Below, one piece after another: positions 1-6,128 of a DNA stretch of 9,140 nucleotides; position 1 is the first letter of the stretch; each line of letters opens with the position of its first letter. The notes under the pieces were generated by a model. That model was not told the DNA's origin and made no database searches. It worked only from the letters and a program-made list of their open reading frames with translations. The DNA is from Spirochaeta sp. (lineage in GTDB: Bacteria > Spirochaetota > Spirochaetia > Spirochaetales_E > Spirochaetaceae_B). Made by a program: the position numbers and the translations under genes. The stretch spans positions 1-9,140 of the forward strand of contig JAUUYD010000060.1 in NCBI GenBank assembly GCA_030590585.1, read 5' to 3'.

Positions 1-1374
1 GCCACACTTCGGCCTGTTCCCGGTGCGGCGGAATCATGGGAGTTTTCGGAGGATAACACACGAATCACATTTACCTTGAGAAAAGGCATCACCTGGAATA
101 ATGGCGACTATCTGAGGGCACAGGATTTTCGGGATTCGTGGCTGAAACTCCTCTCTCCTGAAACGGATACCGGATATGCATCCCTTCTTGACGATATTTC
201 CGGTGCCAGAGAATACAGAACAGGTATCGGTTCTCCCGAGGATGTCGGGATTCAAGCCGTTGATGAGAGAACCCTCGTTGTGCAGTTAAAACATCCCTCA
301 CCGCAATTTCTTTCGGTACTCTGTCACTACAGTTTTGTCCCGGTTCACAAAGATTTTCGCAATGTATCAGACTGGTCGGCCCTTCGTTCTGTACCGGTCA
401 ACGGCCCATATACCATCAGGGCCCGTAATTCCAATGAAATACTTCTGGACAGGAATCCCCTCTACTGGGATACGGATTCAGTAAAAATCGATGGTTTGAG
501 ACTGCTGTTTTCCAGCGATTCAGATGTCACAATGAATAGTTTTAACCGCTTTGAAATTGACTGGATTATCTCCGGTATGGATACATCCCTGCTGGCCATT
601 CCCGAAGCACTGAATATCGCACCCCTGTTTTCAACGACTTACTATTACTTTTCCAACGAATCTCCCGTTTGGTCCAACCCGAATATAAGAAGAGCCATGA
701 TACTGCTGCTTCCTTTGGAAGAGATTCGGAGTACCCGTTTGATTCCGGGAGCATCTCTGGTTCCTCCCATTCCGAATTATCCTGTCGCAGATGCCGGTTT
801 TCCTCCTGAAGAAGACCGCCTGGAAGAAGCCATGGCCTTACTTGAAGAAGCCGGCTACCCCATGGGCAGGGGGCTGCCTGATCCGGTTATCCGTGTTCCT
901 TCCGAGGATCCGGTTGCAGATGCAATGAAATCCATATGGGATGAAAGAACAGGCGTAAATGTGGAAATCCAGGTGGTGGAATTCCCCGGTTATTATGATT
1001 CGGTTAAGACCGGTGGTTATGATATCGCTACTCTGACATGGACTGGTGATTACGCAGATCCTCAAACCTTTCTGGGTATGTGGGACTCAGGCAGCAGTCT
1101 CAATGATGCCGGTTACACTAATCCCGAATACGACAGTCTGCTTCTAGAAGCGGCAAAGCTGCCCTTTCTTCAGAGATTCACAAAACTTAAAGAGGCTGAG
1201 GAACTGCTTCTTCAATCCTGTGAAGTAATACCCATCGAACATTTCCCGGCTGTAAACATTATTGACAGACGATTTGTAGAAGGCTGGTTTCCCAACGCTC
1301 TTGACATCCATCCATTCAAGAATATAGAGCCGAAAATGGGGTTTTACATCCCGGGTGTTGTTATGGGTTGGTGA
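1..1374 (+). CDS. ABC transporter peptide-binding protein, OppA-like (SBP_bac_5 family), 5' end missing
   Basis: The reading frame is open from the first base, so the start codon lies left of the window; 457 codons are visible and end in TGA. Family members are usually around 520-560 residues, so roughly the first 80, including any signal peptide or lipobox, are missing. The start of the visible part reads PVPGAAESWEFSEDNTRITF followed by LRKGITWNNGD and AQDF, the classic N-terminal block of family 5 solute-binding proteins (AESWEvSeDg...F.LRkgvkWsdGdpvtAeDF). Further family marks are VNGPYTI, LDRNPLYWD and, near the C-terminus, DYADPQTFLGMW, a typical oligopeptide-binding block. The expected role is binding peptides outside the cytoplasmic membrane and passing them to an ABC permease. 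No permease or ATPase of that system is in view. The gene ends 14 bp inside the convergent gene. The family is certain; the exact ligand is not. Confidence 0.93.
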   Translation, partial: ATLRPVPGAAESWEFSEDNTRITFTLRKGITWNNGDYLRAQDFRDSWLKLLSPETDTGYASLLDDISGAREYRTGIGSPEDVGIQAVDERTLVVQLKHPSPQFLSVLCHYSFVPVHKDFRNVSDWSALRSVPVNGPYTIRARNSNEILLDRNPLYWDTDSVKIDGLRLLFSSDSDVTMNSFNRFEIDWIISGMDTSLLAIPEALNIAPLFSTTYYYFSNESPVWSNPNIRRAMILLLPLEEIRSTRLIPGASLVPPIPNYPVADAGFPPEEDRLEEAMALLEEAGYPMGRGLPDPVIRVPSEDPVADAMKSIWDERTGVNVEIQVVEFPGYYDSVKTGGYDIATLTWTGDYADPQTFLGMWDSGSSLNDAGYTNPEYDSLLLEAAKLPFLQRFTKLKEAEELLLQSCEVIPIEHFPAVNIIDRRFVEGWFPNALDIHPFKNIEPKMGFYIPGVVMGW

Positions 1375-2644
1375 GCAGATTAACCTTTACCAGAGCCAGA
1401 TCCCTGACTCCGTAAACGCCTTTCACACCAAAGGGCATGACTGCCGCTATTTTCTTATTGATACCGTGTATGCCTTGAGCCTTGAGCCTGGCGGATTTCC
1501 ATTCATTAAACGTTATATCAGAGTTCTCAAGCGGTGAGAAATCATCCAGCGGCCGAACGGAAAAGAATAAATTGAAATAATCCGTCAGCCAGTCTTTTCG
1601 ACGATTCAGCCAGGTTTGGGTCCTGCCGTCCCGAAAGGTATATCCAAGATTCACTTTCGCAAAGAATATGGTTACATCATTGTTTGTTGCTCTCAGCTGC
1701 CCGGTAAGTTCCGGTATGTTCTTATAATATGAGAATTCAGGAAGCCATAGGATTCCAGGGCTTACCGGATTACCGAAACCCATGTCCGGATTATTTATCA
1801 ACACCATTAAATCACTATTTCTTCTGTATACGTCTGCAGCAATAATCAGAATGGTAAGTTCATTCAATTCACCCCGAAGGTCCGGGTAATACCCGACAGC
1901 TGTCATCCAGCGGGGGTTAATCGACAGCTTGTACAATGATGCTGTCAGTTCCTTCCACCCGTTATCCAATCCTTCCATTCGCTTAAGAAATCGTTTATTT
2001 CCCAATAGATACCCGCGGATTTTCTGCCGGTCCAGCTCATATGTATTTTTTGTCTCACCTGAAGGTATCCACCTTGATGCAAATTGCCCGACTGCAATCT
2101 CGGTTTTCTGTGTAATCGAGGTTTCATCCGAATCCGGCAGGGGAAGATCTGTTAAAGCCCCGGGTATACCGGAAATTATCATAAGATCATCCCTTACATT
2201 GTCAAAAAGCGCCCTGACAGTACCTATATAGTCCGGAGCCCATTCCGGCATTCCTTTATCAGTATTGGAGTTTTTAAACTCGACTGAATACTGTTCCGCC
2301 AGAATTCCGATTTCTCCGTTCAGATAATCACTTAATCTCCTGCGATCTCCGGCAATACCGAAGTCCCGGCGCCCCGGATCTTTGGATAAAAAGTGGTTCA
2401 AATTATCCAGGCTGCCGCCATTTTTAATTGGTTTGTAGAGTAATCCGGTAATGAGATACAGATTCTGAGATTCACTCTCTTTGCCATCAGGATTCCTTGA
2501 CAACAAGGTCTTTACAGCAGCTGCCCGGGATTGCCGGGCATCCCGCTGTTCTCTGGTACTCAGCATGGTAACGATGATTAAAATCAGTGCAATCAGGAGA
2601 ATTCCTATGGAAGCCATCAGTATAGGGACTATTTTTCGACTCAT
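1361..2644 (-). CDS. Single-pass membrane protein with FliL-like C-terminal region
   Basis: This is a 427-residue protein of no certain family. Residues about 5-28 form one strong hydrophobic helix (IVPILMASIGILLIALILII...), preceded by a short basic tail (MSRK) and followed by a charged stretch, so it is likely N-in with a large part outside the membrane. The middle (about 40-320) is polar and unrecognised. Residues about 324-424 look like FliL: VNLGYTF, then a helix with LNRRKDWLTDYFNLFFS, a DDF, a charged helix with LKAQGIHGINKK, and a final strand GVRDLALVKVNLL, in the order FliL shows (K..LGY, L..R...I.D.....S, L...I...IN, G.V.D..F). FliL associates with the flagellar stator and basal body and is usually only about 150-180 residues, so this protein is more than twice as long. 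The ATG start is the first in frame, but no strong Shine-Dalgarno precedes it. No flagellar genes adjoin it. The coding call is firm; the FliL link is an inference from pattern only. Confidence 0.85.
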   Translation of the reverse strand: MSRKIVPILMASIGILLIALILIIVTMLSTREQRDARQSRAAAVKTLLSRNPDGKESESQNLYLITGLLYKPIKNGGSLDNLNHFLSKDPGRRDFGIAGDRRRLSDYLNGEIGILAEQYSVEFKNSNTDKGMPEWAPDYIGTVRALFDNVRDDLMIISGIPGALTDLPLPDSDETSITQKTEIAVGQFASRWIPSGETKNTYELDRQKIRGYLLGNKRFLKRMEGLDNGWKELTASLYKLSINPRWMTAVGYYPDLRGELNELTILIIAADVYRRNSDLMVLINNPDMGFGNPVSPGILWLPEFSYYKNIPELTGQLRATNNDVTIFFAKVNLGYTFRDGRTQTWLNRRKDWLTDYFNLFFSVRPLDDFSPLENSDITFNEWKSARLKAQGIHGINKKIAAVMPFGVKGVYGVRDLALVKVNLLTNP

Positions 2645-2677
2645 ATACTATTATTATCGGAAGATCGCCTCTGCGGT

Positions 2678-2706
2678 TTGACGCCCATAATAGTTTTCGA
2701 TATATT
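2678..2706 (+). promoter_or_regulatory. Predicted sigma-70 promoter of carD
   Basis: TTGACG (2678-2683) is separated by exactly 17 bp from TATATT (2701-2706), five of six matches in each hexamer, in the 71-bp gap between two divergent genes. Transcription would begin near 2713, only about 3 nt before the carD ATG at 2716, which would make the message almost leaderless. A weaker alternative -10, CATAAT at 2686-2691, would place the start near 2698 and leave the AGGA ribosome site (2707-2710) in the transcript. No convincing promoter for the minus-strand gene is seen in the same gap; a lone TATTAT on the minus strand (2687-2692) lacks a -35. Confidence 0.5.
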
Positions 2707-2715
2707 AGGACGGCC

Positions 2716-3225
2716 ATGCCCAAAAAGACCTTTATAACCGAATTCAAGAAGGGACAACAAGTTGTCTATCCTCTCCAAGGCGTTGGCCTTGTAGAAAACA
2801 TTGAGGAACGCCTGTTTAAAGGCGAGATGGTTCCGTATTACGTCATGTATTTTGACGTTTCAGATATGACCATCCGTATTCCAGTAGCAACAGCACCTGA
2901 ACAGGGCATTCGTGCCATTGTTCCAAGTGCTGACTCGAAAAAAGCACTGGAAATTATTTCAAGTGAATATGAACCCGTTCCAACTGACTGGAAGCTTCGT
3001 TACCAGATGAACCTCGACCTTCTGCGTAAGGGTGCCGTAACGGATATCGCCTCTGTGGTAACAAAACTCTACCACAGAAGCAAGGTTAAAGAGCTTCCCA
3101 TTCTGGAACGCAAGCTCTACGACAGTGCCCTTCGTCTGCTTGTCGACGAGGTGTCTTTTTCTTTAGGTAAGGAAAAGGACGAAGTGGAACAGCTGATTTT
3201 TATGAAACTTGAAGCCGGCGAATGA
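2716..3225 (+). CDS. carD: CarD family RNA polymerase-binding transcription regulator
   Basis: CarD proteins bind the RNA polymerase beta subunit and stabilise the open complex at promoters, notably those of stable RNAs; they act on the chromosome without a classic operator. The 169-residue product has the expected two parts. Residues about 9-70 are the CarD/TRCF RNA polymerase-interacting domain, with KKGQQVVYPLQGVGLVENIE and later MTIRIPVATAPEQGIRAIV. Residues about 75-167 are the helical DNA-contacting domain, with DWKLRYQMNLDLLRKG; W92 sits where the minor-groove wedge tryptophan (W85 of Mycobacterium CarD) is found, followed by KELPILERKLYDSALRLLVD. Length fits the family (about 160-170). 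The ATG is preceded by AGGA with 5-nt spacing; the next in-frame Met (residue 38) would destroy the first domain, so the start is secure. The stop codon directly abuts the GTG of the following nth gene, implying co-transcription. Confidence 0.95.
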   Translation: MPKKTFITEFKKGQQVVYPLQGVGLVENIEERLFKGEMVPYYVMYFDVSDMTIRIPVATAPEQGIRAIVPSADSKKALEIISSEYEPVPTDWKLRYQMNLDLLRKGAVTDIASVVTKLYHRSKVKELPILERKLYDSALRLLVDEVSFSLGKEKDEVEQLIFMKLEAGE

Positions 3226-3864
3226 GTGGTAATGAATCGGGATTGGGACCGGGAATTAGGCGCTATCAAAGCGGCTGTCCGGCCGTATCCTGATACGGGA
3301 ATTACCCCCCCCTGGGATGTTCTTGTTTCAACCATTATTTCTCTGAGAACCAAAGACGCGGTAACCATTATATCCTCCCGAAACCTGCTTTCAGCCGCAG
3401 ATGGTCCTCGGGCTTTGTTGTCTCTTGGCGAAGACAGGGTTGCCAAACTCATCTATCCGGCAGGATTCTATCGGACTAAAGCCGCAAATTTGATGCGGAT
3501 ATCCCGTATTCTCATCGATGAGTACCAGTGCAGTGTCCCTCCGGACAAAGAGGCCTTAATGGCGTTTCCGGGAGTCGGCTTGAAAACAGCCAATCTGGTT
3601 CTGGGGGCAGGGTTCGGAATTCCTGCAATCTGTGTCGATATTCATGTTCACCGTATCGCCAATCGCAGGAATTGGCTTAAATCTGATAAACCGGATCTCA
3701 CTGAAAAGCTGCTGAGCAATATCCTCCCGGAAAAATGGTGGATCCCCATCAACAGGCTGCTGGTCAGTTTCGGCCAGGAGATCTGCACCCCCGTATCCCC
3801 TCATTGCTCCATCTGCCCTGTTGCCTCAGATTGTTCCCGGTCCGGAGTGACAAAATCTCGCTGA
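3226..3864 (+). CDS. nth: Endonuclease III (DNA N-glycosylase/AP lyase)
   Basis: Base-excision repair enzyme that removes oxidised pyrimidines and cleaves the resulting abasic site. The 212-residue product carries the helix-hairpin-helix motif FPGVGLKTANLVLG (about 114-127) with the catalytic lysine K120, then VDIHVHRIANR with the catalytic aspartate D138. The C-terminal 4Fe-4S ligands are C187, C194, C197 and C203 in the standard C-X6-C-X2-C-X5-C spacing. Length and residue numbers match the E. coli enzyme closely when numbered from the GTG at 3226. An ATG two codons on (3232) is an equally possible start; neither has a strong ribosome site, as expected if it is translationally coupled to carD, whose stop ends at 3225. 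The N-terminal block reads ISLRTKD where E. coli has LSAQATD, so the DNA-contacting Gln41 is an Arg. A run of eight C (3305-3312) lies in codons 27-29. Confidence 0.95.
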   Translation: MVMNRDWDRELGAIKAAVRPYPDTGITPPWDVLVSTIISLRTKDAVTIISSRNLLSAADGPRALLSLGEDRVAKLIYPAGFYRTKAANLMRISRILIDEYQCSVPPDKEALMAFPGVGLKTANLVLGAGFGIPAICVDIHVHRIANRRNWLKSDKPDLTEKLLSNILPEKWWIPINRLLVSFGQEICTPVSPHCSICPVASDCSRSGVTKSR

Positions 3865-3866
3865 GA

Positions 3867-3895
3867 TTGACGGAAGCTTATTATTAAGTGACAAT
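3867..3895 (+). promoter_or_regulatory. Predicted sigma-70 promoter of the small four-cysteine protein gene
   Basis: TTGACG (3867-3872) is followed after 17 bp by GACAAT (3890-3895), just downstream of the nth stop. Transcription would start near 3902 and give a leader of about 32 nt containing AAGG (3923-3926), 7 nt before the ATG at 3934. A small dyad CTTA-TTAT-TAAG (3877-3888) lies inside the spacer. No terminator-like hairpin with a T-run separates nth from this gene, so read-through from carD-nth is also possible. Confidence 0.42.
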
Positions 3896-3933
3896 GGAAT
3901 TAATTGAAGAAAATCATAAGATAAGGTTCGGAT

Positions 3934-4155
3934 ATGAGCGAATGTGAACTCATCGAAAAATGCCCTTTTTTTAAGGGTGAACTGGCTGAAAAACCCGTTG
4001 AAATTGAAGAACTTAAGGGCAGATACTGTAAAACCAATAATCTGAATTGTGCCAGATATATGATTGCCCAGGCTGCGGGTAAAGATAAAATGCCTGAAAA
4101 TCTCTACCCTGATGAAAAAGCTATTGCTTACCAGGTAATCGCCGAACTCGATTAA
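3934..4155 (+). CDS. Small four-cysteine protein of unknown function
   Basis: A 73-residue soluble protein with no signal peptide or membrane segment. It has four cysteines at positions 4, 10, 32 and 39 (C-X5-C-X21-C-X6-C), set in CELIEKCPFF, GRYC and NLNCARYM. The arrangement CPFF ... YC ... CARYM resembles a cysteine motif that I recall from short bacterial proteins and from tails of signalling proteins, but I cannot name a family. The four cysteines could bind zinc or an iron-sulfur cluster or form a redox pair; this is inference. The acidic, charged C-terminal half (PENLYPDEKAIAYQVIAELD) looks helical. AAGG at 3923-3926 is well placed for the ATG, and a plausible own promoter precedes it. 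It sits alone between the carD-nth pair and the ABC operon, so context does not reveal its role. Seven consecutive T (3966-3972) encode the CPFFK part. Confidence 0.82.
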   Translation: MSECELIEKCPFFKGELAEKPVEIEELKGRYCKTNNLNCARYMIAQAAGKDKMPENLYPDEKAIAYQVIAELD

Positions 4156-4179
4156 ATTATGAACATAAAGCCGAACATG

Positions 4180-4195
4180 AAGGTTAGGTAACCTT
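4180..4195. promoter_or_regulatory. 16-bp palindrome, possible operator upstream of the ABC operon promoter
   Basis: AAGGTTA-GG-TAACCTT is a perfect inverted repeat with 7-bp arms and a 2-bp centre. It ends 2 bp before the candidate -35 (4198-4203). No T-run follows it on either strand and its loop is too short for a normal intrinsic terminator, so a dimeric protein-binding site fits better than a terminator for the preceding gene, whose stop lies 24 bp upstream. Confidence 0.45.
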
Positions 4196-4197
4196 GG

Positions 4198-4227
4198 TTG
4201 CGGTAATTGAATCTTCCAAGATATAAT
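4198..4227 (+). promoter_or_regulatory. Predicted promoter of the Gld-like ABC operon
   Basis: A perfect TATAAT (4222-4227) lies 18 bp after TTGCGG (4198-4203), a weak -35. A weak -35 next to a palindrome is what one would expect at an activator-dependent or regulated promoter. The start point would be near 4234, giving a leader of about 69 nt. That leader holds a direct repeat GAGGTC (4233-4238 and 4243-4248, 10 bp apart) and AGAGGA (4286-4291) as ribosome site, 11 nt before the ATG at 4303. Confidence 0.5.
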
Positions 4228-4302
4228 CCCCGGAGGTCAGACGAGGTCTCATTCGAGCCCTCTTTGGCCAAATTTATTGCTGAATAGAGGATTGAAGCTG
4301 CT

Positions 4303-5256
4303 ATGATTCGCGCGGAACACCTCACCAAAAATTTTGGAAGAATTGAAGCCGTTAAAAATATCGACTTCCACATCCGAAAAGGTGAAATCATCGGATTCCT
4401 CGGCCCGAACGGCGCCGGAAAAACCACCACAATGAACATGATTACCGGTTATCTGGCTCCAAGTGTCGGAAGTATATCCATCGATGGTATCAACCTGGTG
4501 GACTCTCCCGAAGATGCCAGGAAACTGATCGGATATCTTCCTGAGCAACCACCTCTATATCTGGATCTGACGGTTGATGAATACCTGAATTTTGTCACAG
4601 AATTCAAAAAGGTTCCAAAAAGCCGAAGAAAAACCGACCTTGACTCCATAAGAGAACTGGTGAAAATAGGCGATGTTCGAGAGCGGCTCATAAAGAACCT
4701 GTCCAAGGGTTATAAACAGCGGGTCGGGTTGGCACAGGCACTGGTGGGAAGCCCCCCCCTGCTTATTCTGGATGAGCCCACAATAGGCTTGGACCCGAAG
4801 CAGATTATTGAAATACGGGAACTCATCAAGGATTTGGGAAATGACCATACTGTTGTTCTCTCATCCCACATACTTCCGGAAATCAGCGCTACCTGCAGCC
4901 GGATTCTTATCATCAACAAAGGTGAAATTGCCGCCTCGGACACACCTGAAAATCTTTCCGGCCGGCTTTCGGGCTCCTCGGGTTCCACCCGGCAGAAACT
5001 GCTGATCAAAGGTGAAGCCGACGCTGTGAAAGCAGCTCTGTCAAAGGTTCGAGCTCTTGAATCTCTTGAAACCGACAAGGGGCCGGAAGAAGGATTATCT
5101 GAGGCCGTCATTGCCGCTTCAGGTGAAAAGGATATCCGGGAGGATGTTTTCAGGGCACTGGCCTCAGCGGATCTGCCCATCCTTCAGATGGGCCCAATGG
5201 ATCTGAGCCTTGAGGAAATCTTTCTCAACCTGACAACCACAGAGGAGGAAGCCTGA
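4303..5256 (+). CDS. ABC transporter ATP-binding protein, GldA-like
   Basis: Cytoplasmic ATPase that should power the ABC-2 permease encoded next. All nucleotide-binding motifs are present in order: Walker A GPNGAGKTT (34-42, K40), Q-loop LPEQPPL (Q82), signature LSKGYKQR (133-140), Walker B LLILDEPT (153-160, catalytic E158), D-loop GLDP (162-165) and switch histidine H189 in SSHIL. LSKGYKQR and LPEQPPLY are typical of the GldA/ABC-2 subgroup (CcmA-like). After about residue 215 comes a ~100-residue C-terminal extension without ATPase motifs, usual for this subgroup. First gene of a four-gene operon: its TGA overlaps the next ATG by one base (TGATG). A run of eight C (4752-4759) lies in the codons for SPPL just before Walker B. 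Function of the family is clear; substrate is unknown. Confidence 0.95.
   Translation: MIRAEHLTKNFGRIEAVKNIDFHIRKGEIIGFLGPNGAGKTTTMNMITGYLAPSVGSISIDGINLVDSPEDARKLIGYLPEQPPLYLDLTVDEYLNFVTEFKKVPKSRRKTDLDSIRELVKIGDVRERLIKNLSKGYKQRVGLAQALVGSPPLLILDEPTIGLDPKQIIEIRELIKDLGNDHTVVLSSHILPEISATCSRILIINKGEIAASDTPENLSGRLSGSSGSTRQKLLIKGEADAVKAALSKVRALESLETDKGPEEGLSEAVIAASGEKDIREDVFRALASADLPILQMGPMDLSLEEIFLNLTTTEEEA
5241..5250 (+). promoter_or_regulatory. Strong ribosome binding site for the permease gene
   Basis: AGAGGAGGAA lies inside the end of the ATPase gene, 5 nt before the ATG at 5256. Together with the TGATG stop-start overlap it supports that start and coupled translation. Confidence 0.75.
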
Positions 5257-6119
5257 TGCTGGCAATTTTTAAAAAAGAGTTGAAAATATATTTTCTTACA
5301 CCCACAGGATGGATATTCCTGGCAGTTTTTCTTCTGATTTCAGGAATTCTATACTCCACTCAGCTGGTTTTTCCAGGTAATTCTCAATACTCGATGTTCC
5401 TCTCCAGTCTTCTGATCATTTATATTCTGGTTGTTCCCTTACTTACGATGAGAATATTTACCGATGAAAAGAGATTCGGAACAGATCAACTCCTGCTTAC
5501 AGGTCCGTCAAACCTATGGGGAATCGTTCTGGGGAAATTTCTGGGGGCTTATACTGTATTTCTCATCACAATAGCCGTTACCTTTCTCTATCCGGTATTC
5601 CTCAGTTTTCATGGAAGAATGGACTGGTTCATGATATTGGGAACTTACTTCGGATTTATTATGCTTGGGGCATCCTTTATTGCCATAGGCGTTTTTATTT
5701 CCCAGATCTCGGATGGAGTTGTGGGTGCCGCAGTACTCACCTTTTGCGCGATTATCATCACCTTTATAATTGATTTCATGCAGCAGTACATGCCGACAAC
5801 GGAACTGTCCGGCCTGGTATGGACCGTAATACTGATAGCCATTCCCTTATTCTGGCTCTACTCATCAGGAAGGAATTGGGCCGTAACAGCCGCCGTTGCC
5901 CTGATATTATCTGCCGTGATACTGCTTTTCTGGTTTTTCGGCCGAAACCTGTTCAGTGGTCTCATCGGAAAAAGCCTCGGATGGCTGTCCCTGACAAGAC
6001 GCTTCGGTTCCTTTTCAATGGGCCTCCTCAATCTGGATGCCATTCTCTACTACATTAGCTTTTCAGGTTTTTTCCTGTTCCTGACGGTTCAGGGTCTCGA
6101 GAAACGGCGCTGGAATTAG
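5256..6119 (+). CDS. ABC-2 type permease, GldF-like
   Basis: Integral membrane subunit of the ABC complex, 287 residues with about six to eight hydrophobic segments (roughly 18-36, 49-67, 98-117, 124-149, 155-174, 187-203, 208-228 and 262-280). The N-terminus, with FKKELKIYFLTPTGWIFLAV, and the block MRIFTDEKRFGTDQLLLTGP (65-84) after the second helix are hallmarks of the GldF/ABC-2 family (MR.F..EKR.GT.ELLLT.P). The C-terminal ending, with LTVQGLEKRRWN, is also typical. The start is fixed by AGAGGAGGAA at 5241-5250. It overlaps the ATPase gene by one base and is followed after 9 bp by the GldG-like gene. It probably dimerises and carries or drives export through the inner membrane; what is moved cannot be told. 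Confidence 0.93.
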   Translation: MLAIFKKELKIYFLTPTGWIFLAVFLLISGILYSTQLVFPGNSQYSMFLSSLLIIYILVVPLLTMRIFTDEKRFGTDQLLLTGPSNLWGIVLGKFLGAYTVFLITIAVTFLYPVFLSFHGRMDWFMILGTYFGFIMLGASFIAIGVFISQISDGVVGAAVLTFCAIIITFIIDFMQQYMPTTELSGLVWTVILIAIPLFWLYSSGRNWAVTAAVALILSAVILLFWFFGRNLFSGLIGKSLGWLSLTRRFGSFSMGLLNLDAILYYISFSGFFLFLTVQGLEKRRWN

Positions 6120-6128
6120 AGGTACAAC

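Noticed and set aside
1300..1360. Possible weak terminator for the minus-strand gene (GGG ... CCCC then ATTTT on the minus strand, near 1335-1355).
   Set aside because: The stem is only 3 bp and it lies within the convergent coding region; not enough to call.
1929..2231. A 100-codon + strand open frame inside the minus-strand gene.
   Set aside because: It is antisense to a well-formed membrane protein gene, has no ribosome site and shows no recognisable protein features.
3963..3977. CCCTT-TTTTT-AAGGG inverted repeat in the small gene as a terminator or regulatory hairpin.
   Set aside because: It lies in codons 10-15 of a convincing gene, the stem is only 5 bp and no T-run follows it.
4180..4195. 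The palindrome as intrinsic terminator of the small gene.
   Set aside because: There is no T-run on either side and the 2-bp centre forces a short stem; an operator fits better.
4710..5180. A 156-codon minus-strand open frame within the ABC ATPase gene.
   Set aside because: It is serine- and arginine-rich shadow coding opposite a gene with all ATPase motifs intact.
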